A program made the translations under genes and the position numbers. The notes beneath the pieces were generated by a model. That model saw only the letters and a list, made by a program, of their open reading frames with translations. It did not search any database and was not told the DNA's origin. Below, piece after piece: positions 17,498 to 28,054 of a DNA stretch of 64,000 nt; the stretch's first letter is position 1; every line of letters begins with the position of its first letter. This stretch comes from Palsa-360 sp963719875 (GTDB taxonomy: Bacteria > Acidobacteriota > Terriglobia > Acidiferrales > UBA7541): contig CAVRDJ010000004.1 in assembly GCA_963719875.1 (NCBI GenBank), positions 310,001 to 374,000 of the forward strand, written 5' to 3'.

Positions 17498-17733
17498 GAG
17501 ATCGCCCCGAGGCGCAGCCCTTGCCAAATCAGTTGATCTATTGAACAGCACAGACGTATCGAATCGGGACACCCTTCCTGCAATGTAGGATTGAGTTTCG
17601 GTGGGCATAATAAAGGTGGATCTTATTTTAGCGTCCGTGTCTAGTAACCCCAAAATTGAATTCGTTGTGTAGAATAGGGCCTGTAGCCGGTTTTCGATTC
17701 GCAACATCCAATCGCAGAGGAGGAATGCTTACT

Positions 17734-18177
17734 ATGGTACGGAAAGCTTCCGCAGTCTGGAACGGTTCGCTCAAGGAAGGGAAGGGGAAAATCTCAACCG
17801 AGAGCAAGGTGCTCTCGAATGCGCAGTACTCTTTTTCCACGCGATTTGAGAACGGCATAGGTACGAACCCCGAGGAGCTGATCGCCGCGGCGCATGCCGG
17901 GTGCTTTAGTATGGCTCTATCCGCGCAACTTGGCGGCGCGGGGATGACCCCGGAATCAATCGAGACCACCGCGGCCGTAACGCTTGAGAAATTGGAAGCA
18001 GGATTTACGGTCACGAAGATTCATCTGGACGTGTCCGCAAAAGTTCCAGGCGCGGATGCCGCCGCATTTGAAAAGGCTGCGCAAGACGCCAAGGCTGGAT
18101 GCCCCATCTCGCGTCTGCTCAAGGCCGAAATCACAATGTCCGCCAAACTGATTGGCGGACGCGCGACGAGCGCATAG
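17734..18177 (+). CDS. OsmC-family peroxiredoxin (peroxide detoxification)
   Basis: 147 residues from the ATG at 17734, which sits ten bases after AGGAGG; the ATG at 17725 is too close to that site. OsmC/Ohr proteins reduce peroxides through two cysteines. Both are present, in HAGCFSMALS and in AKAGCPISRLL. The N-terminal ASAVWNGSLKEGKGKIS and GTNPEELIAAAHA blocks are typical of OsmC proper, not Ohr. It is likely cytoplasmic and monocistronic. Reducing power may come from a lipoyl or low-molecular-weight thiol system, and bshA elsewhere in the window suggests bacillithiol-type thiols. Confidence 0.92.
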   Translation: MVRKASAVWNGSLKEGKGKISTESKVLSNAQYSFSTRFENGIGTNPEELIAAAHAGCFSMALSAQLGGAGMTPESIETTAAVTLEKLEAGFTVTKIHLDVSAKVPGADAAAFEKAAQDAKAGCPISRLLKAEITMSAKLIGGRATSA

Positions 18178-18371
18178 TTTTCAGCCAACTCAAGAATGCT
18201 TTTGGTTCCTGGATAGAAACGGCCTTCTCGTGGCACCGGCGTGTCGCGGCGATTTTACGGTGCTCTGCCAGCTAGGGAGAAAACCGCCGGCGGGACGCCG
18301 GCGCCACCAGAAACTGTCCCACATGTGAGCTTTGTCACATCGACAGGAGGGAATAAGCAGGGGTTCAGGAA

Positions 18372-18977
18372 CTAGAAATTGAACACGACGCCGCCAACTA
18401 TCTGGAAAGATCTCTGATTTGTTGAGAAGAATCGCGAGCCCACAGCGTCCGCTTCAATCCGGGCTGCCATGTGTTGCCTCAAATACACGTCCACGCCGCC
18501 CCCCGCCGCGCCGGCAATGGCATTGTTGCTTCCCAGCAGACCCGCTGTCTGGTCGAAGCGGTAATGCTCGATCCCTACCACGAGATGGCCCCAGGGTTCG
18601 TAGCGGCTGCGGTTACGAAGTACCAATCGCGGACCGGCTCCTGCAAAGAGCGACTTAGCACCCAAATTTGGCGGGGTAGTGGTCTGCCCCGTATTCCCCA
18701 AAAAACCAACTCCCACCTGAGCCTCTACGCCGAGCCATTTTCCAAAGTATCGGGCCAAGCTAACATTTAGCCCGTGTGTATTAAACGGGCTGCCGAGCAA
18801 ATTGTCGCGGTTGTATTGATAACCGACAGCGATCTGCCATGGGGCATCTTCGTGCTGACCCTCGGAACTGATCCTGCGCCCGGATGAAGGGGTCGAACCA
18901 GCCCCCGCTGGCCCTTGCGCCCCTGCCGAGGCCGAAAAGAAAATAAAGATCCCCAGAAGAAAAATAGCCACACGCAT
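18372..18977 (-). CDS. Small outer-membrane beta-barrel protein
   Basis: 201 residues with a clear signal peptide (MRVAIFLLGIFIFFSASAGAQ) and a strong GGGAGG site before the ATG. After a Gly/Ser/Pro linker come alternating strands (IAVGYQYNRDN, LNVSLARYFGKWLGVEAQVGVGF, SLFAGAGPRLVLRNRSRY, WGHLVVGIEHYRF, GGGVDVYLRQHMAARIEADAVGSRF). The last residue is Phe (IVGGVVFNF), the outer-membrane insertion signal. It resembles OmpA-like eight-stranded barrels. The function is unknown and no partner genes are adjacent. Confidence 0.82.
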   Translation of the reverse strand: MRVAIFLLGIFIFFSASAGAQGPAGAGSTPSSGRRISSEGQHEDAPWQIAVGYQYNRDNLLGSPFNTHGLNVSLARYFGKWLGVEAQVGVGFLGNTGQTTTPPNLGAKSLFAGAGPRLVLRNRSRYEPWGHLVVGIEHYRFDQTAGLLGSNNAIAGAAGGGVDVYLRQHMAARIEADAVGSRFFSTNQRSFQIVGGVVFNF

Positions 18978-19461
18978 TACAACCTCCCTCAGGTCGCCCC
19001 CACGTTTGAAACTGGAACAACTTCGTTGATTGTAACTGGCGCCTTCGCCCAGAAATCACGATTTACAATGCCCATTGCCTAATGCCATACGGAGTTAACC
19101 TTCACGTGTCATTCTCGATTCTTAGCTATTCCTGGGAAGGCTGAGGCCCTTGCTCGCATGAATTTGAACGTGGGGGCTGAAAGAGTCTTGCTTTGAACTC
19201 CATTTCGCCGGGTTTTTGTAGCGCCAACCTTCAGGTTGGCATTTTAGAATCAAGCAGATGCCCGCCTGAAGGCGGGCGCTACATAAACCAAAACCGAGTT
19301 CTCGCACTCTAATACCGCCACCTCCTGAAGGGCAGAGCCAGCGTGAGAATTTCGAAAATACGCCCGCACCCGAAGTGGCTCCCGCTTGACTGATGTGTTA
19401 GGATTTCCGGCGATACGGGTGCGGGCTGTCGCCGCGGCGACGAGCCGGCCAGTAAGTTGGT
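18978..19461. other. Intergenic region upstream of the first complex I cluster
   Basis: It holds the presumed divergent promoters for the beta-barrel gene and nuoA, plus one REP-like hairpin at 19218-19282. No gene was recognised. Short frames on the minus strand translate the repeat as VAPAFRRAS and are rejected. Confidence 0.6.
19218..19282. repeat. REP-like composite hairpin with compensatory changes
   Basis: The left arm 19218-19241 (gtagcgccaacc ttca ggttggca) and right arm 19259-19282 (tgcccgcctgaaggcgggcgctac) belong to the family at 10107. The left arm has changed ccgcc/ggcgg to ccaacc/ggttgg, which keeps its own stem paired. Confidence 0.85.
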
Positions 19462-19842
19462 ATGCCAACCCAATACATTCCGATCATTATTTTTGCGTTG
19501 CTCGCGGCTGCGTTCCCGGCCGTAACGCTCGTGCTTTTCAAGTTCATTCGCCCGACTCCGGTGGCCGTGGGAGCGAAACTGAGGCCGTACGAGTGCGGCG
19601 TCGAAGCGGAAGGCGATACGCGCGGGCGGTATTCAGTCCGCTTTTACATCGTTGCGATTTTGTTTGTGATCTTCGACGTGGAGACGACGTTTCTGTTTCC
19701 CTGGGCCGTGCTGTTTTCGACTCGCGACCCGGGCTTCCGTTTGCCCGAAATCTATGCTTTGGCGAGCATGTTCGTTTTTCTCGGCATCTTGATCGTCGGA
19801 TACGTCTGGCTCTACCGGAAGGGCGCACTCGAATGGGTGTAA
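19462..19842 (+). CDS. nuoA: Complex I subunit NuoA (first cluster)
   Basis: 126 residues with three membrane helices (about 6-28, 66-88 and 96-118). NuoA is a membrane subunit at the junction with the quinone site. The loop YECGVEAEGDTRGRYSVRFY carries the conserved Cys of the quinone-channel region, and FDVETTFLFPWA follows. In most bacteria nuoB comes next. Here a terminator follows after 29 bases and the next gene is nuoC. The second nuoA, at 44741-45139, is clearly different, so the two clusters are not a recent duplication. Confidence 0.95.
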   Translation: MPTQYIPIIIFALLAAAFPAVTLVLFKFIRPTPVAVGAKLRPYECGVEAEGDTRGRYSVRFYIVAILFVIFDVETTFLFPWAVLFSTRDPGFRLPEIYALASMFVFLGILIVGYVWLYRKGALEWV

Positions 19843-19871
19843 GTGGCGCCACAGCTTTCTGATAACGGAGT

Positions 19872-19903
19872 CCCGGCCACGGAAGGTGACCGGGATTTTT
19901 TTT
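19872..19903 (+). terminator. Terminator-like hairpin directly after nuoA
   Basis: Stem cccggccac/ggtgaccggg (19872-19894, one mismatch) with a GGAA loop, then a run of eight T at 19896-19903. It lies between nuoA and nuoC, where nuoB is normally found, and would partly or fully separate nuoA from the rest of the cluster. Confidence 0.8.
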
Positions 19904-20039
19904 GGGCTTTGCCCGAACTCGGGATCAGGCAGCCTGCGGATTCTGGCGGAACAAGTTGACTCTGTTTTCCGCCGTGTGCTAAAAGCTACAACTTAATATT
20001 GGCTGTGCGGTTTTGGCGCAGCCGCTCTACTCCTAATTC

Positions 20040-20723
20040 ATGGCCAACGACCCCGAAGAGAAGCAGCCGTCTGCGAGTTCACCGACTGAGCCGTCTGTGG
20101 CGAAAACGCCAGCCGCTGGGGGAGAACCCGTATCTAAACCGCCTGCTCCTCCTGCCGCCCCTGCCGCGAAACCTCCGGCTGCGCCCGTTGCGCCCCGGCC
20201 TCCCGCCCCGCCAAAAGAAGGCCCTGTGGCCCTCGATAATGACCTCGTCAAGCGATACAAAGAGAAATTCGGGCCCGCCATCCTGGAAGCCTGGAGCGAT
20301 CGCAAACAAGCCATTCTCGTGGTGGCGCGGGAACTGCTTGCCGAAATTGCGATCTACAGCCGGGATGATGAGAAATTTGACTGGCTGAGCGACCTCACAG
20401 CCGTCGACTGGCCGAAGCGCGAGAAGCGGTTCGATATTGTGCTCAACATGTATTCGTTTGCAAAGAACGAGCGGTTGCGCTTGAAGGTCCATGCCAGCGC
20501 GGACGAGCGCGTGCCCAGCGTGCAAGGAATCTGGTCCACGGCAAACTGGATGGAACGCGAAGTGTACGACATGTTCGGAGTGGTTTTTGAAGGTCATCCC
20601 GACCTGAAGCGGATTCTGCTTCCGGATGAATGGCAGGGCCACCCGTTGCGGAAAGACTACGACATCCTGACGCAGGACACCGCCTGGGTTCGCGAAAACC
20701 TGGGCATCGAGAGCGGACAATAA
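20040..20723 (+). CDS. nuoC: Complex I subunit NuoC (first cluster) with Pro/Ala-rich extension
   Basis: 227 residues. Residues from about 66 are a normal NuoC (30-kDa subunit) of the peripheral arm: WLSDLTAVDWPKREKRFDIV, VPSVQGIWSTANWMEREVYDMFGVVFEGHPDLKRILLPDEW and HPLRKDY. The first 65 or so residues are an unusual Pro/Ala/Lys-rich, probably disordered extension, absent from the second NuoC in the window. nuoD follows three bases after the stop, so the pair is translated together. About 136 bases separate it from the terminator after nuoA, enough for an internal promoter. Confidence 0.95.
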   Translation: MANDPEEKQPSASSPTEPSVAKTPAAGGEPVSKPPAPPAAPAAKPPAAPVAPRPPAPPKEGPVALDNDLVKRYKEKFGPAILEAWSDRKQAILVVARELLAEIAIYSRDDEKFDWLSDLTAVDWPKREKRFDIVLNMYSFAKNERLRLKVHASADERVPSVQGIWSTANWMEREVYDMFGVVFEGHPDLKRILLPDEWQGHPLRKDYDILTQDTAWVRENLGIESGQ

Positions 20724-20726
20724 CGA

Positions 20727-21869
20727 ATGCCCGACGAACGTATCCCGTTTGCCACCCACGCTGAACAGACCGTGCTCGGGGCGGACGAAATTATCCTCAA
20801 CATGGGGCCGCAGCACCCGTCGACGCACGGAGTGCTGCGTGTGAAGCTGCGCCTGGACGGCGAAAAAGTCATCGGCTCGGAGTGCGTGATCGGCTACCTG
20901 CACCGCGGTGTGGAGAAAATTGCCGAACACCGCACCTACACGCAATTCGCGCCTTACGTGGACCGTATGGACTACGTCGCGGCGGTTTCGAACGGCCTGG
21001 GCTACTGCGAGACGGTCGAAAAGCTGCTGGGGGCGGAAGCGCCGCCGCGAGCGCGCGTCATTCGAACGATCCTCACCGAGATGCAGCGGATTGCCAGCCA
21101 CTTGTTCTGGCTGGGCACACACGCGCTCGATATTGGGGCGCTTACGCCGCTGTTTTACTGCCTGCGGGAACGCGAAGAGATCCTGAAAATATTCGAGAAA
21201 TATTGCGGTGCGCGTCTGACCACGCACGCGTTTCGCATCGGCGGCCTGCAATATGAGGCCTATGACGAACTCGAAAAGGACGTCGAGCGCTTCTGTACGC
21301 CTTTCGACAAACGCGTGGACGAATACGAATCACTGCTGACCGAAAACCGCATCTGGGTGGGGCGCACCAAGGGCATCGGCATCCTCACCGCCAAAGAAGC
21401 GATCGACTACGGCGCCTCCGGGCCGGTGCTTCGCGCGAGCGGCGTGAAATGGGACATCCGCAAAGCCATGCCTTACGCCGCGTACGACCAATACAAATTT
21501 GAAATCCCCACCGGCAAGAACGGAGATACCTACGACCGGTACATTGTCCGGATGGAGGAAATGCGCCAGTCGCGGCTGATCTGCCTGCAGGCCATCGAAA
21601 ATATTCCGGCTGGGCCGATCATGGGCAAGGTCGGCAAAGTCCTGAAGCCGCCGCCGGGCGAGGTTTACCATTCGATAGAAGCGCCCAAGGGCGAGCTTGG
21701 CTATTACATTATCAGCGACGGAACAACGCAGCCGTACCGCGTCAGGATTCGCCCGCCGTCGCTCATCAATCTCGAAGCATTTGACAAAATGATTCGCGGG
21801 CACCTGGTGGCGGACGTTGTGGCCATCATCGGGACGCTCGATATCGTATTGGGAGAAGTCGACCGGTAA
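20727..21869 (+). CDS. nuoD: Complex I subunit NuoD (first cluster)
   Basis: 380 residues. This 49-kDa subunit forms the quinone pocket with NuoB. The NMGPQHPSTHGVLR loop with its conserved His, YLHRGVEKIAEHRTYTQ, DRMDYVAAVSN and the C-terminal DIVLGEVDR are intact. NuoB, its partner for cluster N2 and the quinone site, is not encoded in this window. nuoH starts four bases downstream. Confidence 0.96.
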   Translation: MPDERIPFATHAEQTVLGADEIILNMGPQHPSTHGVLRVKLRLDGEKVIGSECVIGYLHRGVEKIAEHRTYTQFAPYVDRMDYVAAVSNGLGYCETVEKLLGAEAPPRARVIRTILTEMQRIASHLFWLGTHALDIGALTPLFYCLREREEILKIFEKYCGARLTTHAFRIGGLQYEAYDELEKDVERFCTPFDKRVDEYESLLTENRIWVGRTKGIGILTAKEAIDYGASGPVLRASGVKWDIRKAMPYAAYDQYKFEIPTGKNGDTYDRYIVRMEEMRQSRLICLQAIENIPAGPIMGKVGKVLKPPPGEVYHSIEAPKGELGYYIISDGTTQPYRVRIRPPSLINLEAFDKMIRGHLVADVVAIIGTLDIVLGEVDR

Positions 21870-21873
21870 CGCC

Positions 21874-23196
21874 ATGCTGCTGAATCTCCTCCATTTCGTG
21901 ATTTCCATTTGGGTGCCGCTGGTTTGCGCGCTCATCATCGTGGCTGTTCTGCCGCTCGTCGCGGGATACATCGTTTTGATGGAACGGAAAGTCATGGCGG
22001 ACATGCAGGCGCGGCTCGGCCCCATGCGCGTCGGGCCGCACGGATTGCTGCAGCCGATCGCGGACGCGCTAAAACTTTTAATTAAGGAAGACATCATCCC
22101 GGATGAAGCGGACAAGATGATCTTCTGGTTCGCGCCGCTGATTTCGGTGACCGCGGCGATGCTGGCGATGTCGGCGCTCGCGATCGGACCGTGGTTCCAG
22201 ATCGCCGAGCTGAACGTCGGTCTTCTCTTCATCGTGGGAATCAGCGCGCTCGGGATTTTCGGAATTGTGCTGGGGGGATGGTCCTCGAACAGCCACTATT
22301 CGTTGCTGGGAGCGCTGCGCAGCGCGGCGCAACTGGTGAGCTACGAAACCGCGGCGGGGATGGCCATTGTGGGTGGATTGCTTCTCGCCGGGACGCTCTC
22401 GACGCGGGAAATCATTCTCGCGCAGAACGATTACGGCATGTGGTTTGCGTTTGCCGCGCCTGTCGGATTTTTTGTTTATCTTGTCGCGTCCATCGCGGAA
22501 ACCAATCGCGCGCCCTTCGATTTGCCGGAAGCGGAATCGGAGCTGGTGGCCGGCTATATGACGGAATATAGCGGGTTCCGCTGGGCGCTGTATTTCCTCG
22601 CGGAGTACACGAACATGGTTGTCGTGGCGTCGATTGCCACGACGCTGTTTCTGGGCGGGTGGCTGCGCCCGTTCGCCGGCACGCCGGCATTCAATTTCCT
22701 GGATTACGTGCCGTCGCTGCTGCTGCTGGGCGTTGGAGGATATTGCTTTTATCGCGCGCCGAAGCAACCGGTGAAAGTGCAGAAACTTTTTATGGTGGCA
22801 GTGGGCCTGCTTATGTTTCTGGCCGCGATCATTCTTGCGGCGCCTCTGATCCCTGCTGTCGGCACTTTGCTTCCCGGATTGAAGCCAGGATTGCACGGGG
22901 CATTCTGGTTCCTGTTGAAAGTAGGCTTGTACATTTATGTGTTCATGTGGCTGCGGTTTACGTTCCCGCGCTACCGGTTCGATCAATTGATGCGTCTGGG
23001 CTGGCAATTTCTGATTCCGCTTTCGATCGTCAACGTAATGGGGATCGGCCTGGCGCTCGTGCTGCACCGGCATTGGGGATGGGGGCATCTTCCAGCATTT
23101 GGATTGACGACGCTGCTTACCTTGGCGATCGCCGGGTGGCTGGGCTGGGCAGGCGAGAAGAAAGATAAAGTGCACGTGTTCGTGGGGGAAGCGTAG
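21874..23196 (+). CDS. nuoH: Complex I subunit NuoH (first cluster)
   Basis: 440 residues, longer than the typical 320-420. NuoH links the quinone site to the proton-pumping arm. The first loops match the family (MERKVMADMQARLGPMRVGPHGLLQPIADALK given here in parts: LGPMRVGPHG, LLQPIADALKLLIKED). The acidic loop ETNRAPFDLPEAESELVAGYMTEYSG is also present. About 11 hydrophobic segments are visible. The extra length is an additional hydrophobic hairpin at the C terminus. The frame opens at 21817 inside nuoD, but the ATG at 21874 directly precedes the first helix. Confidence 0.93.
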   Translation: MLLNLLHFVISIWVPLVCALIIVAVLPLVAGYIVLMERKVMADMQARLGPMRVGPHGLLQPIADALKLLIKEDIIPDEADKMIFWFAPLISVTAAMLAMSALAIGPWFQIAELNVGLLFIVGISALGIFGIVLGGWSSNSHYSLLGALRSAAQLVSYETAAGMAIVGGLLLAGTLSTREIILAQNDYGMWFAFAAPVGFFVYLVASIAETNRAPFDLPEAESELVAGYMTEYSGFRWALYFLAEYTNMVVVASIATTLFLGGWLRPFAGTPAFNFLDYVPSLLLLGVGGYCFYRAPKQPVKVQKLFMVAVGLLMFLAAIILAAPLIPAVGTLLPGLKPGLHGAFWFLLKVGLYIYVFMWLRFTFPRYRFDQLMRLGWQFLIPLSIVNVMGIGLALVLHRHWGWGHLPAFGLTTLLTLAIAGWLGWAGEKKDKVHVFVGEA

Positions 23197-23205
23197 AGAC
23201 CTTTT

Positions 23206-23283
23206 GCAGCACAGCCCGCCGCGGCGGGCTGTGCGGTTTTACGGCAGTCAGGAAAGGCGCACGGCCCAGAGTGGCTGTGTTAT
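23206..23283. repeat. REP-like hairpin pair between nuoH and nuoJ
   Basis: A perfect hairpin (gcacagcccgccgcggcgggctgtgc region, 23206-23232) is followed by gcacggcccagagtggctgtg (to 23283). It resembles the family at 8628 and 58351. No U run follows, so it is not a simple terminator. Confidence 0.75.
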
Positions 23284-23292
23284 TCGGAAACG

Positions 23293-23799
23293 ATGCTCGA
23301 TCAGATCGTATTTCACTTTTTTGCGGCGCTGGCGGTTGTATCCGCGATCCTGGTGGTGACGCGGCGCAACGTGGTGCAGAGCGCGATTTTTCTGATCACG
23401 GCGCTCCTGGCGACAGCGGGAATCTTTTTGCAACTGCACGCGGAGTTCTTGTTCATCGTGCAGGTGATTCTGTACGCGGGCGGCATCATGGTGTTGTTCG
23501 TGTTCGTCATCATGCTGATCAATATGGATGTTTCGCTGCACCAGATTCAGTTCAACCGGCAATGGTGGCTGGGGTTGCTGCTGGCGCTTGTGGTGGGCGC
23601 GGAACTCACGATTGCGATCGCCATCGGCCGGTCCCATTTGGCGTTTGGCGAGCCTGCGCCGGCGAGCGCGCTCGAGCCGAGCACGCAGCTGGTGGGCAAA
23701 GTTCTGTTCAGCGAATATATGCTGCCGTTTGAAATCGCGTCGATCCTGCTGCTCGTGGCCATGATCGGCGCGGTGGTCATGGCCAAGAAGAAAATATGA
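23293..23799 (+). CDS. nuoJ: Complex I subunit NuoJ (first cluster)
   Basis: 168 residues with five hydrophobic segments. NuoJ is a membrane subunit beside NuoK that includes the pi-bulge helix of the proton path. Typical stretches are VVTRRNVVQSAIFLITALLA, FIVQVILYAGGIMVLFVFVIML and the C-terminal LLLVAMIGAVVMAKKK. nuoK follows after 16 bases. The 96-base gap before it holds a hairpin repeat. Confidence 0.94.
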   Translation: MLDQIVFHFFAALAVVSAILVVTRRNVVQSAIFLITALLATAGIFLQLHAEFLFIVQVILYAGGIMVLFVFVIMLINMDVSLHQIQFNRQWWLGLLLALVVGAELTIAIAIGRSHLAFGEPAPASALEPSTQLVGKVLFSEYMLPFEIASILLLVAMIGAVVMAKKKI

Positions 23800-23815
23800 A
23801 GAGGCGGGTACAGCG

Positions 23816-24118
23816 ATGATTCCGACCAGCCAGTATTTGTGGCTCGGCATGGTGCTGTTCACGATCGGCGCGATCGGGGTTGTGACGCGGCGGAACGTGA
23901 TCATTATTCTGATGTCCATCGAGCTGATGTTGAACGCCGTGAACATCAATCTGGTGGCGTTCTCGCGGCTCGTGGGCTCGGCCGAAGGCCACGTGTTCGC
24001 CATCTTTATCATCACCGATGCGGCCGCGGAAGCAGCCGTGGGGCTGGGCATCATCATCTCGTTCTTCCGCAATCGGGAGACGCTGCTGGGCGACGAGATG
24101 GATTTGCTGAAGTGGTAG
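23816..24118 (+). CDS. nuoK: Complex I subunit NuoK (first cluster)
   Basis: 100 residues and three membrane helices, the normal size. The conserved buried glutamates of the pumping path lie in MSIELMLNAVN and TDAAAEAAVGLGI. The gap to nuoL (about 117 bases) contains imperfect direct copies of 'gtgactggtgattgg'-like words and no gene. Confidence 0.95.
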   Translation: MIPTSQYLWLGMVLFTIGAIGVVTRRNVIIILMSIELMLNAVNINLVAFSRLVGSAEGHVFAIFIITDAAAEAAVGLGIIISFFRNRETLLGDEMDLLKW

Positions 24119-24235
24119 GAGATGCAGTGACTTGTGACTGGTGATTGGTGACTGGTAAGACCGCGAAGTTGACAGTTGATTGTTCAGAGTTGAGAGCCAG
24201 AGCCCGGCGTGCCGGAGTTTTAGAAACATAAAATT

Positions 24236-26304
<2,069 letters not shown>

Positions 26305-26308
<4 letters not shown>

Positions 26309-26369
26309 CGCCCGCCTTCAGGCGGGCATCTGCTTGCAATAGCCGTGCCCGCCTGAAGGCGGGCGCTAC
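26305..26369. repeat. REP-like composite hairpin overlapping the nuoL stop
   Basis: Two perfect 24-base arms (26305-26328 and 26346-26369) have the same sequence as the copy at 10107. The repeat begins inside the nuoL stop codon and ends 33 bases before nuoM. Confidence 0.9.
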
Positions 26370-26402
26370 AAGAGTTGAGTTAGAAGAAGGCGAGGCAGGA
26401 AG

Positions 26403-28043
26403 ATGGAATTTTACAACACTCATATCCTGACGGTGGTCCTGTTCACGCCGCTGGTGGGGTCGCTGGTGCTGCTGTTCGTGCCGCGCGACAGCGCCACCGC
26501 GCACCGCGTCATCGGCAATCTTTTCGGCTTCCTCGGGCTGATTGTTTCGCTGCCGCTGATCTGGCGCTTCAGCCTGGACCCGGCCGCGCCGCGCTTTCAG
26601 TTTCCCGAATCCCACGAATGGATTCCTTCCATCGGCGCGCACTACTCGTTGGGCATTGACGGCATCAGCCTGCTTCTCGTAATGCTGACAACCCTCCTCG
26701 GCGCCATTTCGATTCTCTCGTCGTGGAGCGCGATCAAGATTCGGACGAAGGAATACTACATTCTTTTCCTCTTGCTTCAAGTTGGCATGCTGGGCGTTTT
26801 CATGGCGCTGGATTTTTTCCTCTTCTACATGTTCTGGGAAGTGATGCTCGTGCCGATGTATTTCCTGATCGGCGTGTGGGGCAGCGACCGCCGCCTGTAC
26901 GCCGCAATCAAATTTTTCCTCTATACCTTGGTCGGCTCGGTAATCATGCTGCTGGGAATCCTGGCGCTGTATTTCAAGGCGGGCGGAGGCACGTTCGATA
27001 TGCCGACGCTCCTCGCCTCGGCCGCGCAGTTTGATACGCGCACGCAAGTGCTGCTGTTCTGGGCATTCTTCTTCGCGTTTGCGATCAAGGTGCCGATGTT
27101 CCCCTTCCACACCTGGCTGCCGGACGCGCACACCGAAGCCCCCACGGCGGGGTCCGTCATCCTGGCGGGCGTCTTGTTGAAAATGGGCACGTACGGATTC
27201 ATCCGCTTTTCGCTGCCTCTCCTGCCGGTGGACCCCACAGCGCGCCACAAAATTGTCACCATCATGCTGGTCGTTTCGATCGTCGGCATTATTTACGGCG
27301 CGCTCGTCTGCATGATGCAGAAGGACATGAAGAAGCTGATCGCGTACAGCTCGGTCAGCCACCTCGCTTTCTGCACGCTCGGCATTTTCGCGTTAACCCC
27401 GAACGGTCTTTCCGGCAGCGTGATTCAGCAGATCAACCACGGCCTCTCCACCGGCGCGCTCTTCCTGATCGTCGGCGTGCTCTATGAACGCAGGCACACG
27501 CGCCTGATTTCGGAGTACGGCGGGCTTTCGACGCCCATGCCGAGCTTCGCCGCCATCTATATGATCGCCACGCTCAGCTCGTTGGGCTTACCGTTGCTCA
27601 ACGGGTTTATCGGTGAGTTCGTGATCCTGCGCGGCACCTACGAAGTCAACATCAAGTACGCGGCCTGGGCCGTGATTGGCATTATCCTGGGCGCTGCTTA
27701 CTTGCTGTGGCTCTACCAGCGCGTGATGTTTGGACCGGTCACCAATCCCGCGAACGAGCATTTGGCGGATCTGAACGCGCGCGAATATGCGACGCTGGTT
27801 CCCTTGATTATTCTGTGCTTCTGGATCGGAATTTATCCGAAGCCGCTTTTCCGCGTGCTGGAGCGGCCCGTGCAGCAAATCGTCGAGCAGGTCAATCCCG
27901 GATACTACGGAGCGGAACGCGCGAGTGCACCCGCTGTCAATGGAGTGCTTACCCCCGTACCTATTCCGGGTGCAACTGGGATGCCAGGGATGAATATGCC
28001 GTCCAATACCGAGACCGCTCCCGCTCCGGAAACAGGAAAGTAG
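26403..28043 (+). CDS. nuoM: Complex I subunit NuoM (first cluster)
   Basis: 546 residues, about 14 helices, antiporter-like. The conserved Glu lies in YMFWEVMLVPMYFLIGVWG and the Lys in FAIKVPMFPFHTWLPDAHTEAP. A second Lys is in VLLKMGTYGF, and KDMKKLIAYSSVSHL is present. The C terminus has an extra Pro/Ala-rich tail after about residue 510. nuoN follows 11 bases after the stop. This copy is intact, unlike the minus-strand nuoM. Confidence 0.96.
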   Translation: MEFYNTHILTVVLFTPLVGSLVLLFVPRDSATAHRVIGNLFGFLGLIVSLPLIWRFSLDPAAPRFQFPESHEWIPSIGAHYSLGIDGISLLLVMLTTLLGAISILSSWSAIKIRTKEYYILFLLLQVGMLGVFMALDFFLFYMFWEVMLVPMYFLIGVWGSDRRLYAAIKFFLYTLVGSVIMLLGILALYFKAGGGTFDMPTLLASAAQFDTRTQVLLFWAFFFAFAIKVPMFPFHTWLPDAHTEAPTAGSVILAGVLLKMGTYGFIRFSLPLLPVDPTARHKIVTIMLVVSIVGIIYGALVCMMQKDMKKLIAYSSVSHLAFCTLGIFALTPNGLSGSVIQQINHGLSTGALFLIVGVLYERRHTRLISEYGGLSTPMPSFAAIYMIATLSSLGLPLLNGFIGEFVILRGTYEVNIKYAAWAVIGIILGAAYLLWLYQRVMFGPVTNPANEHLADLNAREYATLVPLIILCFWIGIYPKPLFRVLERPVQQIVEQVNPGYYGAERASAPAVNGVLTPVPIPGATGMPGMNMPSNTETAPAPETGK

Positions 28044-28054
28044 TCAACGAGCCG

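Noticed and set aside
19122..19468. Minus-strand small frames reading VAPAFRRAS
   Set aside because: They come from the REP-like hairpin, and the same peptide arises at other copies of the repeat.
19843..20039. Searched for a short or decayed nuoB between nuoA and nuoC
   Set aside because: Only a terminator and low-information sequence were found, with no cysteine motif of NuoB.
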